From: an uncultured Tropicimonas sp.
Lineage (GTDB): Bacteria > Pseudomonadota > Alphaproteobacteria > Rhodobacterales > Rhodobacteraceae
Length of the DNA: 64,000 bases
NCBI GenBank assembly: GCA_947497945.1
Contig: CANMIP010000013.1
Span: 97,670-161,669 of the forward strand
Reading direction: 5' to 3'
The position numbers and the translations under genes are program-made. The notes below the pieces were generated by a model. The model was not told the DNA's origin. It saw only the letters and a program-made list of their open reading frames with translations, and made no database searches. Shown in pieces: positions 55,731 through 63,707 of this stretch. Each line of letters starts with the position of its first letter. Within the stretch, counting starts at the first letter, position 1.

Positions 55731-57056
55731 TTACTTGTTATAGACGGTTTCCGGCAGCCAGAGCGCGATCTGGGGAAAGATCATCACGAGGCTCAATGCC
55801 AGAACCATCACAAATACAAAGGGGATAATCGAGACATAGATATCCTTGAGCCCGATCTCCGGCGGTGCCATCGCCCGCATCAGGAAGAGATTATAGCCGA
55901 AAGGCGGGGTCATGTAGGCGATCTGCGTGGTGATCGTGTAAAGCACACCGTACCAGATCAGGTCGAAGCCGAGCGCCTTCACGAGCGGCACGTAGAGCGG
56001 CGCGACGATGACCAGCATGGCCGTGTCGTCGAGGAAGGTGCCCATCAGGATGAAGCTGAGCTGCATCAGGATCAGGATCATCCACGGCGAGAGGCCGAGC
56101 TGCTCTGTGAAGACGCTCTCGATGGCCTTGACCGCGCCCAGCCCGTCGAACACCGCGCCGAAGGCGAGGGCGGCGAGGATGATCCACATGAACATGCAGG
56201 AGATGCCGAGAGTGGACCGCACCGAGTGATAGAAGACGTCCCGGGTCATGCGCCCTTTCAGGACGGCGGCGAGGAAGGCGGCGATGGCCCCGATGGCCGA
56301 GCTTTCCACCAGCGAGGTCCAGCCATTGACGAAGGGGACCATCATTGCCGCGAAGATCCCGATCGGCAGCAGGCCTGCGCGCAGGAGCGCGAGCTTCTCC
56401 GACATGGGAATGTCCCGTTCCTCTTTCGGCAGGACCGGTCCAAGCGAGGGCTGAAACCAGCAGCGCACAGCAATATAGAGCACGAACATGCCGGCCATCA
56501 TCAGCCCGGGGAAGACGCCGGCCAGCCAGAGCTGTCCGACGGGTTGGCGGGCAATCATCGCGTAGAGCACCAGCACGACCGAGGGTGGCACGAGGATTCC
56601 GAGCGAGGAGCCGGCCTGGATCACGCCGGTCACCATCTGTTTGTCATAGCCGCGCTTGAGCAGTTCCGGCAGGGCGATGGTGGCGCCGATGGCCATGCCG
56701 GCGACGCTGAGCCCGTTCATTGCCGAAATCAGCACCATCAGGCCGATGGTTCCGATGGCCAGCCCACCACGCAAGCCCCCCATCCAGACGTGGAACATCT
56801 TGTAGAGATCGTCTGCGATCTTGCTGTTGCTGAGGATGTAGCCCATGAAAATGAACATTGGCAGGGTCAGCAGCGGATACCACTTCATCAGCTTCATCGC
56901 CGCCGAGAAGCCGAGATCGTAGCCCCCCCTGTCGCCCCAGAGAAAGAAGGCCGAGACGACGGCGACAAAGCCGATTGCGCCGAATACCCGCTGGCCGGTC
57001 AGCAGCATCAGCATCATCGAGGAGAACATCAGGATGGCGATTGTTTCATAGGCCAT
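55731..57056 (-). CDS. dctM: TRAP transporter large membrane subunit DctM (second system)
   Basis: A 441-residue permease with about 12 membrane segments. Blocks: MNGLSVAGMAIGATIALPELLKRGYDKQMVTGVIQAGSSLGILVPPSVVL, the DctM core, and MGTFLDDTAMLVIVAPLYVPLVKALGFD plus TQIAYMTPPFGYNLFLM near the end. Starts 1 base into the dctQ stop region (overlap), so the two are coupled. Confidence 0.9.
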   Translation of the reverse strand: MAYETIAILMFSSMMLMLLTGQRVFGAIGFVAVVSAFFLWGDRGGYDLGFSAAMKLMKWYPLLTLPMFIFMGYILSNSKIADDLYKMFHVWMGGLRGGLAIGTIGLMVLISAMNGLSVAGMAIGATIALPELLKRGYDKQMVTGVIQAGSSLGILVPPSVVLVLYAMIARQPVGQLWLAGVFPGLMMAGMFVLYIAVRCWFQPSLGPVLPKEERDIPMSEKLALLRAGLLPIGIFAAMMVPFVNGWTSLVESSAIGAIAAFLAAVLKGRMTRDVFYHSVRSTLGISCMFMWIILAALAFGAVFDGLGAVKAIESVFTEQLGLSPWMILILMQLSFILMGTFLDDTAMLVIVAPLYVPLVKALGFDLIWYGVLYTITTQIAYMTPPFGYNLFLMRAMAPPEIGLKDIYVSIIPFVFVMVLALSLVMIFPQIALWLPETVYNK

Positions 57057-57580
57057 CAGTTCAGCTCCTCGCGGGGATATTTCTCGCCCCTGAGGCGCAG
57101 GATGTCCTTCAGGAACTCCGAGATTGCCTGAAGCAGCATCAGGAAGATGCCAGTGATCATGATCACCTTGATCGGCCAGAGATAGGGCCGCCAGGCCGTC
57201 GGGCTGCGCTCACCACCGTATTTGAACGAGTAGAGCGTGCTGTCGATCCCTCCCCAGAGCAGGAAGCCGAGATAGGTGATCAGGAAGAGGACGGTGATCG
57301 CATCGACCTGGCTTCTCCGGCGGTGCGACCATTCGCCATAAAACAGGTCCATCCGCACATTCGACCCCATCTGGATCGAATAGGGGCCGCCGAGCATGTA
57401 ATAGGCGACCATGGCAAACTGGGCCATTTCCAGTGTCCAGAGCGACGGCAGGAAGAAGGTCTTGGAGATCGAGGACCAGAGCAGGATGCCCATCATCCCG
57501 AAGATGCCGTACATGACGAACTTGCCGATGATCCGGTTCATCCCGTCCACGATGCGGATGTAACGCCTTGCGAGTTCCAT
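57056..57580 (-). CDS. dctQ: TRAP transporter small membrane subunit DctQ (second system)
   Basis: A 174-residue four-helix protein: GKFVMYGIFGMMGILLWSSISK, WTLEMAQFAMVAYYMLGGPYSIQMGSNVRMDLFYGEW (family block 'GG.Y.(L/I)..G.HVR.D'), AITVLFLITYLGFLLWGGIDSTLYSF and a last helix. Start ATG 57580 chosen for the family N-terminus. The N-formylglutamate amidohydrolase gene ends 10 bases upstream of it. Confidence 0.87.
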   Translation of the reverse strand: MELARRYIRIVDGMNRIIGKFVMYGIFGMMGILLWSSISKTFFLPSLWTLEMAQFAMVAYYMLGGPYSIQMGSNVRMDLFYGEWSHRRRSQVDAITVLFLITYLGFLLWGGIDSTLYSFKYGGERSPTAWRPYLWPIKVIMITGIFLMLLQAISEFLKDILRLRGEKYPREELN

Positions 57581-57590
57581 ATCCGGTCTG

Positions 57591-58415
57591 TTACCCCGCC
57601 CCGTCCTGGATGTTCGTGTCGTCCTCGCCGGCAAGACCCGGGGTGTCCCGGATCACGGCGGAGAGCATCGCCACCAATTCGCCGGCCACCCGGTCTGCGC
57701 CCGCCGCCGTGTCGATGAAGTCGCTGCGGATCTCGATCATCACGTTGGGAATGCCAGCAGGCACGGCGTGCTCGCGCAAGCTGTGGGTCACGCCATCCGC
57801 CGCCGAATAGGGTTGGTTCAGCTCCGCCCGCAGTGAGCTGTGATCGCCGACCAGGCGCATCATCGCCCGCGCAACACGATCATCGGAATCATGCAGAAGA
57901 CCCAGTTCAACCTGCCGCGCCTGGCCCATGTAGACGGGCGTGAAACTGTGGATCGTGACCAGCATCACCGGCCCGGTCCTTGCGGCGACCGTATCGGTCA
58001 GGGCCTTGCGAAAGGGCTCATATACCTCCCGGACGCGGGCGTCGCGGGCGTCTTCGGCCAATGCCCTGTTGCCGGGTATTTCGAAGAATTCGCTCTTTTC
58101 AACGATCGCGTCCCGCGCCGTGGGGGGGCGGTTGCAATCATAGACCAGCCGGGAGACCCGCGCTTCGACAAGCGGCGCATCCAGCGCTGCCATCATGGTG
58201 CGCGCAACATCCCGCGCCCCGATATCCCAGGCGGCGTGGGACTGCAGCGCGTCCGCATCAAGCCCGAGCGAATCCAGTGCGGCGGGAATGAAACGCGATG
58301 CGTGCTCACAGACAAGCACGACCCGTCCGCGCCCGTCCGCGTTCAGAACATGCGCGGCCGGACCTTCGGCATCCGTCAGAATTGAAACAGGCTGGTGGTC
58401 AGTCATGACGCTCAT
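57591..58415 (-). CDS. N-formylglutamate amidohydrolase (HutG-like) family protein
   Basis: A 274-residue member of the HutG/FGase family. Blocks VVLVCEHASRFIP, AAWDIGARDVARTMM, SRLVYDCNRPP and LVTIHSFTPVY match the family, and H/D/E residues at these sites bind Zn2+. The classical enzyme frees glutamate from N-formylglutamate in histidine degradation; no hut genes lie near, and instead the gene leads an operon with TRAP, GS-like, ALDH and ADH genes. It could split the gamma-glutamyl product or a related N-acyl amino acid (inference). Start ATG 58415 or 58406. Confidence 0.83.
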   Translation of the reverse strand: MSVMTDHQPVSILTDAEGPAAHVLNADGRGRVVLVCEHASRFIPAALDSLGLDADALQSHAAWDIGARDVARTMMAALDAPLVEARVSRLVYDCNRPPTARDAIVEKSEFFEIPGNRALAEDARDARVREVYEPFRKALTDTVAARTGPVMLVTIHSFTPVYMGQARQVELGLLHDSDDRVARAMMRLVGDHSSLRAELNQPYSAADGVTHSLREHAVPAGIPNVMIEIRSDFIDTAAGADRVAGELVAMLSAVIRDTPGLAGEDDTNIQDGAG

Positions 58416-58434
58416 TTGGCGGGCTGGACGGAGA

Positions 58435-58491
58435 TTCTGTCAAGAAAAATCCTGTAGACATCGCTACAGTCGAAATTTATTCTGTAAAGAA
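58435..58491. promoter_or_regulatory. Clustered operators between divergent HutG-like and RpiR genes
   Basis: Two copies of the inverted repeat TTCT-N4-AGAA lie at 58435-58446 (TTCTGTCAAGAA) and 58480-58491 (TTCTGTAAAGAA), 45 bases apart. Between them CTGTAG-N6-CTACAG sits at 58452-58469. Both divergent genes begin within about 20 bases of this cluster. The RpiR protein at 58502 is the likely ligand. Confidence 0.6.
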
Positions 58492-58501
58492 CATTAGAAA
58501 G

Positions 58502-59389
58502 GTGGCAGCCTTGCCCCCAACCGCTGCGAAAAAGACCGTCAAGCAAATCATACAGGACAGTCTGGGAGACCTGACGCGTTCCGAGCAGCAATTGGCACAT
58601 GTCCTTCTTCAGGATTATCCGATGGCTGGCCTGCAATCGGTGACCAAGTTCGCCCTCGCCGCCGGTGTCTCGACGCCAACGGTCATCAGGATGGCGCGTA
58701 AACTCGGCTTTGACGGGTTTCCGCATCTGCAGGAGGCCTTGCGGGACGAAGTCGCCGCGCAGATCAAGAAGCCCATCTCCAAGCACGAGGACTGGCAGGC
58801 GCAGGATGCGGACAGCCATCCGCTGAACCATTTCGCCGACTCCGTTGCCGAGAATATTCATTACACCTTGGAGCGTCTCGACCGGACGCAGTTCGACGCC
58901 GTGGTCGAGCTGCTTGCGGCGCCGGAGCGACGGGTCTACGTCGCCGGCGGCCGAATTACCCGCTCGAATGCGGATTACCTGTTCAATCACCTTCAGATCA
59001 TTCGTCCGAACGTCACGCAGCTTGGCAGCTTCGAGAATGTCTGGCCGCAATACCTTCTGGACATGGACGAGAACGCGATCCTCATCCTGTTTGACATCCG
59101 GCGTTACGAGAGCAGCATCTTGCGGCTGGCGACATTGGCGCATGAACGGGGATGCAAGATCGTTCTGTTCACGGACCAGTGGGGCTCGCCGGTCACGAAA
59201 GTGGCGGATTTCGTCTTCCATGCGCTGGTGGAAGTCCCCTCAAGCTGGGATTCCACCGTCGCGATCATGGTGGTTCTGGAAGCGCTGATCGCGGAGGTCC
59301 AGCGCTCCCAATGGGAGCAGAGCCGCAAGCGGATCGAGGATCTCGACGCGATGTTTTCCGAGACACGCCTGTTCCGCAGCTTCGAGTGA
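58502..59389 (+). CDS. MurR/RpiR-family transcriptional regulator
   Basis: A 295-residue regulator. The N-terminal helix-turn-helix is LTRSEQQLAHVLLQDYPMAGLQSVTKFALAAGVSTPTVIRMARKLGFDGF, with 'GVS..TV.R..(K)LG..GF' as in the family. A SIS sugar-isomerase-like sensor domain follows from about residue 125 (ERRVYVAGGRITRSNADYLFNHL, then ILILFDIRRYESSILRLATLAHERGCKIVLFTDQ). Start is GTG at 58502 or a later in-frame codon. It is divergent from the HutG-TRAP-GS operon and probably controls it through the operators upstream. Confidence 0.88.
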   Translation: MAALPPTAAKKTVKQIIQDSLGDLTRSEQQLAHVLLQDYPMAGLQSVTKFALAAGVSTPTVIRMARKLGFDGFPHLQEALRDEVAAQIKKPISKHEDWQAQDADSHPLNHFADSVAENIHYTLERLDRTQFDAVVELLAAPERRVYVAGGRITRSNADYLFNHLQIIRPNVTQLGSFENVWPQYLLDMDENAILILFDIRRYESSILRLATLAHERGCKIVLFTDQWGSPVTKVADFVFHALVEVPSSWDSTVAIMVVLEALIAEVQRSQWEQSRKRIEDLDAMFSETRLFRSFE

Positions 59390-59460
59390 AGCCGGCCCAG
59401 CCGTCGATCGCAGGGCGCGGTTCCGTGGGTCTTGTCAGGCCACCCGTGCGGGTCGCCTGC

Positions 59461-60312
59461 TCAGCCCCGCTTCTGAAACGCAATCATCACCAGCGCCAGG
59501 CAGGATGATCCCAGCATCAGCAGCAGAGACACCGCATTGAGCAGGGGCGTCGAGCCTTCTTTCAGCCGGTCGAACATCGCGATGGTAAGGGGCGCATCAG
59601 AGCCGACGAGCATGAGCGTCGTGTTGAAGTTCTCGAAGCTCATGAGAAAGGCGACGACAAACGCACCGACCATGGCCGGCCCGAGATAGGGCAAGGTAAT
59701 CGTGCGGACGGCCGTCAGCCGGTTGGCACCGAGATTCATCGCGGCCTCTTCGAGCGAGCGGTCGAATTTCTGCAAACGCGCGCCGAGAACCAGGGTGCTG
59801 ATCGTGGCGATGAACGAGAACTGGCCGAGGACCACGAGCGTCAGGCCGGGGCGCAGCGCCTCGATATCCCAATGGGCGACGTCCCACATGCCATTTGCAA
59901 CGCGGCTTGAGAAGACGAGGATCGAGATGCCAAGCACGATGCCGGGAACCACCAGCGGCAGCAGCATGAAGATATAGAGGATCCCCTGTCCGCGGAACCG
60001 ATAGCGGTTGAAGAGAAAGGCGTTGGAAAGCCCGACCGTGACGGACAGGATCGAGACGAGGACGGCCACGAAGGCCGATGTCCCGATCGCGCGCAGGATC
60101 GAGCGCTCGTGAAACACGCCGATCATCGGGCGCTCGGACCCGAAGAACCAGTTCCAGGTGAACCCTTCCCACGGGAGGGACGGAAACTGGCTGTCGTTGA
60201 ACGCGAAGACCGCGACCACGACCAGTGGCAGCCCAAGGAAGATGAAGAACGCGATCACGTAGCCGGTATAGGCCAGGGAAACGATACGGGGTTGGGGAAT
60301 GGACGGGATCAT
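59461..60312 (-). CDS. ABC transporter permease, PotC type
   Basis: A 283-residue inner-membrane permease with six hydrophobic helices. The coupling segment EEAAMNLGANRLTAVRTITLPYLGPAMVGAF is the EAA loop. It begins with the N-terminal membrane helix VIAFFIFLGLPLVVVAVFAF and a large periplasmic loop around SERPMIGVFHERSIL. Last gene of the Pot-type operon; ends 72 bases after the convergent RpiR gene. Confidence 0.9.
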   Translation of the reverse strand: MIPSIPQPRIVSLAYTGYVIAFFIFLGLPLVVVAVFAFNDSQFPSLPWEGFTWNWFFGSERPMIGVFHERSILRAIGTSAFVAVLVSILSVTVGLSNAFLFNRYRFRGQGILYIFMLLPLVVPGIVLGISILVFSSRVANGMWDVAHWDIEALRPGLTLVVLGQFSFIATISTLVLGARLQKFDRSLEEAAMNLGANRLTAVRTITLPYLGPAMVGAFVVAFLMSFENFNTTLMLVGSDAPLTIAMFDRLKEGSTPLLNAVSLLLMLGSSCLALVMIAFQKRG

Positions 60313-60322
60313 GGCTGCCTCC

Positions 60323-61180
60323 TCATCCCATCGTCTTTTCGAGCGACTGGCCCGTCAGCTTGAGCATGCCCCATACGATCAGGGAGGACAGGCCGAGCAG
60401 CAGGAAGCCGAACGCCGCGCCAAGCTCCCAGTTGAAGCGCACGATGAACTGCGAATAGATCAGCTCGGTGAACCAGAGGCTGTCCTTGCCACCGAGCATT
60501 GTCGGCGTGAGGTAATTGCCGAGGCTGAGCATGAAGACCACGATGCAGCCAGAGACAATGCCCGGCGCCGCGTGCGGGATGACGATCTCGCGCAGGACCG
60601 ACAGGCCGTTTCCGCCAAGGTCGTACCCGGCCTCGATCACCTCGTCGGGTAGGCTCTCCAGCGTGGTGACCAGCGGCACCACCATGAACAGCATCGAGGT
60701 ATAGACCAGCCCGACCATGATGGCGGCGTCGTTGTAGAGCATCTCCACCGGCCCGTCTGCCAGGCCCAGGAACTGCAACAGGTTGGAAATCAGGCCGGTC
60801 TCGCGCAGCAGGATCATCCATCCAAAGGTCCGGACCAGCTCCGAGACCCAGAACGGCACGAGGCAGAGCAGGAACAGGGCGGACTGCGTCCGCCCCCGCG
60901 CGATCTTGGCGATGTAATAGGAGACCGGAAACGCGATCAGCAAGGTGATCATGGTCGCCAGGATCGACATCACCGCCGTGCGCAGGAAGGTATGCAGGTA
61001 GAGCGGTTCGTTGATGAATGTCAGGTAGTTGGCCAGGCTGATCTTGTATTCTCCAACCCCGACCCGTTCCCGCAATGACACGAGGAACATGTCCACATGC
61101 GGGATGAAGATCAGCAGCGACAACCACAACAGAAGCGGCGTCAGCAGCAGGATCAGCCCGAGCTTGGCTTCAGAGCGCAT
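60323..61180 (-). CDS. ABC transporter permease, PotB type
   Basis: A 285-residue permease. The EAA loop is EVIEAGYDLGGNGLSVLREIVIPHAAPGIVSGCI, about residues 190-225. Six hydrophobic helices starting LGLILLLTPLLLWLSLLIFIPHVDMFLVSL. It pairs with the PotC-like subunit. The start at 61180 shares its base with the ATPase stop, so coupling is tight. Confidence 0.9.
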   Translation of the reverse strand: MRSEAKLGLILLLTPLLLWLSLLIFIPHVDMFLVSLRERVGVGEYKISLANYLTFINEPLYLHTFLRTAVMSILATMITLLIAFPVSYYIAKIARGRTQSALFLLCLVPFWVSELVRTFGWMILLRETGLISNLLQFLGLADGPVEMLYNDAAIMVGLVYTSMLFMVVPLVTTLESLPDEVIEAGYDLGGNGLSVLREIVIPHAAPGIVSGCIVVFMLSLGNYLTPTMLGGKDSLWFTELIYSQFIVRFNWELGAAFGFLLLGLSSLIVWGMLKLTGQSLEKTMG

Positions 61181-62280
61181 CAGCTGCCCTCCGCGGCAAA
61201 GCAATTGCCCTGCGCGCCCGACCAGCCGATCTGAACCTCCGAGCCGCGCGAAAGACCGGAAAACTCGCCGGATTGTGGCAGGTTGACCTCGATCTCGCCG
61301 CTGCCGGCGGAATCCTGCACCAGGATGCGGCTGGCCGCGCCGTTGAACAGGATGGACTCGACCTTGCCGGTGATCCGGTTGTCGAAATGGGCCAGTTCTT
61401 CGGTCGAATGGGCGATCCTGATCGCCTCCGGACGAACGAACACGTCGGCCCGGTCGCCGGCCGAAAGGGCGCGGCCATGCGTGGCGCCGCGCATAAGAAT
61501 GCCGCTGTCGGTCCGCATTTCCATCTCGTCGCCAGAGACCCGTTCGATCCGCCCCGACCAGCGATTGGCGTCGCCGACGAAGCCGGCGACGAAGGCGGTG
61601 TCGGGCCGGTAATACAGGTCCTGTCCGGAGCCGACCTGCTCGAAGCGGCCCTCGTTCATCACCGCAATGCGATCGGACATGACGAGTGCCTCGGACTGAT
61701 CGTGGGTGATGTAGACAAAGGTCGTGTCGAAGGCCGCCTGCAACGCCTTGAGCTCGACCTTCATGCGTTCCCGCAGTTTGAGGTCAAGCGCGCCAAGCGG
61801 TTCGTCCAGCAGCAGGACTTCCGGCTCCAGCACCATGCAGCGGGCGATGGCGACGCGTTGCTTCTGCCCGCCGGACAGCTCGCCGACCTTGCGCGCGCCG
61901 ATCCCCGGCAGACCGATCCGGTCCAGCGCTTCTTCGACTTTCTTTTCGATCTCCGGCTTTGACACGCCGGCCCGCCGCAGGCCGTAGCCGATATTGTCGG
62001 CGATATTCATCATCGGAAACAGCGCCAGGTGCTGGAACACCATGTTGACCGGGCGCTTGTTTGGCGGCGTGTCGATGACGGAACGACCGCGGATGTGGAT
62101 GTCGCCCGAACTGGGTTCCAGGAACCCCGCGATCATGCGCATGATCGTCGTTTTGCCACAGCCAGACGGGCCGAGGATGGAGAAAAAGGAACCGGCGGGG
62201 ACTGTAAAGGACACGTCGTCGACAGCAACCGTGTCACCGAACCTGCGAGTGAGGTTCATGCATTCAAGATCAGGGTACAT
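61180..62280 (-). CDS. ABC transporter ATPase, PotA type
   Basis: A 366-residue ATPase: Walker A GPSGCGKTT (about 38-46), signature LSGGQKQRVAIARCM, Walker B VLLLDEPLGALD, then a C-terminal TOBE domain (about 285-360, with IVFVRPEAIRIAHS-like FVRPEAIRIAHSTEE). Together with the two permeases it drives import of polyamines or similar cations; putrescine/spermidine specificity cannot be told. Separated from the binding-protein gene by a hairpin at 62300-62326. Confidence 0.92.
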   Translation of the reverse strand: MYPDLECMNLTRRFGDTVAVDDVSFTVPAGSFFSILGPSGCGKTTIMRMIAGFLEPSSGDIHIRGRSVIDTPPNKRPVNMVFQHLALFPMMNIADNIGYGLRRAGVSKPEIEKKVEEALDRIGLPGIGARKVGELSGGQKQRVAIARCMVLEPEVLLLDEPLGALDLKLRERMKVELKALQAAFDTTFVYITHDQSEALVMSDRIAVMNEGRFEQVGSGQDLYYRPDTAFVAGFVGDANRWSGRIERVSGDEMEMRTDSGILMRGATHGRALSAGDRADVFVRPEAIRIAHSTEELAHFDNRITGKVESILFNGAASRILVQDSAGSGEIEVNLPQSGEFSGLSRGSEVQIGWSGAQGNCFAAEGS

Positions 62281-62299
62281 GGAGTTTCCCGAGGGGGGT

Positions 62300-62326
62300 A
62301 GGGTTCCCGCAGCTGGCGGGAACCCT
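62300..62326 (-). terminator. Hairpin between the PotD-type and PotA-type genes
   Basis: A perfect 11-bp stem AGGGTTCCCGC...GCGGGAACCCT with a 5-base loop, 15 bases after the binding-protein stop on the minus strand. No U tract follows, so it is more likely a stabiliser or attenuator than a full terminator. Confidence 0.7.
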
Positions 62327-62340
62327 GAAAGGTGGTCGGA

Positions 62341-63411
62341 TCAGTTGGCGGCTTTCACACGGTCGAGAACGCCGCCTTCGATGGCTTCGAGACCGGCGGG
62401 CACCGGCGGATACCACTTGATGTTGTCAATCGCTTCCTGGGGGAAGCTGGCCTGGTAGCGCGCCTTCAGGTCGTCAGCGGCGAACTCGTCCGCACCCTGC
62501 GAGGCGGTGAAGTTGCCCGCCGCGGCGGTGATCATCGCCGCAACCTCGGGCTGCATCACGAAGTTGATCCAGGCATAGGCCGCTTCATCCGCCTTGCCCT
62601 TGGCCGGAAGCGCAAAGGTGTCGACCCAGCCGAGCGCACCGGAGGCAGGTGCCACGAAGGTGATGTCCGGGTTGTCGGCGTTCAGCTTCCAGCCGCCGGT
62701 GTCCCATGCCATCGACGCCACGACTTCGCCGGAGCGCAGCAGGCCCATCAGCTCGTCGCCGCCGCCCCAATAGGTCTTCACAACGGGTTTGCACTCGGTG
62801 AGCTTGGCTTCGACCTGCGCCATGACATCGGTATAGGCCGCCTCGTCGCCGTAAGCGGCGAAGGGGTCGAGCCCCATGGCGAAGGCGAAACCGATCAGCG
62901 TCGGGCGCTTGAGGCGGTAGGAGACCTTTCCGGTCAGCTCTTCGGAGCAAAGGTCGGTGTAATCCTTGACCATCGCGGCTTTGGCCGTGTCGACGACCAG
63001 TCCGCTTGTCCCCCAGACATGCGGCACACCGTAGACATCGCTGCCGAGCATGGTGTTGCCCTTGGTCGCTTCCAGCATGGACGGGATGAACAGCGAGGTG
63101 TCGATCTTCGACATGTCGACAGGCTTGTAGATGCCGAATTCTTCCTGCGGGCCGGCAATCCGGTCCTGGCTCGGTTGGGCAAGATCGAAGCCGCCGCCGC
63201 CCGTGGCGCGCAGCTTGGCGATCATTTCCTCGTTGTTCGACTTGGTGACCTCGACCTTGTGGCCTGTCTCCGCCTCGAATTTCGCGACGACATCCTCAGG
63301 GGCATAGCCTCCCCAGGTCAGAAGGCGCAGTGTTTCAGCGTTTGCAGGCAAGCCGACAATCGCCACGGACAAGGCAAGCGTTGAGACGGCAAGTGAGTTG
63401 CGAAAGTTCAT
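62341..63411 (-). CDS. Extracellular polyamine-type binding protein (PotD-like)
   Basis: A 356-residue binding protein with signal peptide (residues 4-25, SLAVSTLALSVAIVGLPANA). Features: LRLLTWGGYAPEDVVAKFEAETGHKVEV is the PotD/PotF N-terminal block ('LRL..W.GY..PE.V..FE..TG..V'), then SNNEEMIAKLRATGGGGFDLAQPS, GLVVDTAKAAM and YAWINFVMQPEVAAMITAAAGN. Family members bind putrescine or spermidine; others bind related cations. ATG 63411 with AGGGTGG 5-6 bases upstream is preferred over GTG 63420. First gene of the operon. Confidence 0.9.
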   Translation of the reverse strand: MNFRNSLAVSTLALSVAIVGLPANAETLRLLTWGGYAPEDVVAKFEAETGHKVEVTKSNNEEMIAKLRATGGGGFDLAQPSQDRIAGPQEEFGIYKPVDMSKIDTSLFIPSMLEATKGNTMLGSDVYGVPHVWGTSGLVVDTAKAAMVKDYTDLCSEELTGKVSYRLKRPTLIGFAFAMGLDPFAAYGDEAAYTDVMAQVEAKLTECKPVVKTYWGGGDELMGLLRSGEVVASMAWDTGGWKLNADNPDITFVAPASGALGWVDTFALPAKGKADEAAYAWINFVMQPEVAAMITAAAGNFTASQGADEFAADDLKARYQASFPQEAIDNIKWYPPVPAGLEAIEGGVLDRVKAAN

Positions 63412-63707
63412 GGTAACCACCCTGTTGGCGTATTAATTGTGTGTCCACCCTGCGCCGGAGCCGCCGGCCCGTCAAATCCTAAATCCTGTAAGCGCTTTCC
63501 AGAGAATGAAAACAACGGCGTTCACGGTCGGTCCGATCAGCCCGGTCGTCGAAGGAAGACATTCTCGTCGCCTATCGCCACATTTTCCGGCAAGCTGTGG
63601 ACGCATGTTCTCACCCCGGCGAATGGCCGGAACCCGCCTTTTCCGTTGGTTTCTGCAACTGCGAGGAGCGGTTCTCGCTTGGCGATAAGTGGCCGGCGAA
63701 ACCGGCC
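63412..63707. other. Upstream region of the polyamine-type operon
   Basis: No gene seen. It carries the promoter of the minus-strand operon. Just before the IS end lies a short inverted repeat (GGCCGG...CCGGCC, about 63691-63708). Confidence 0.4.
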
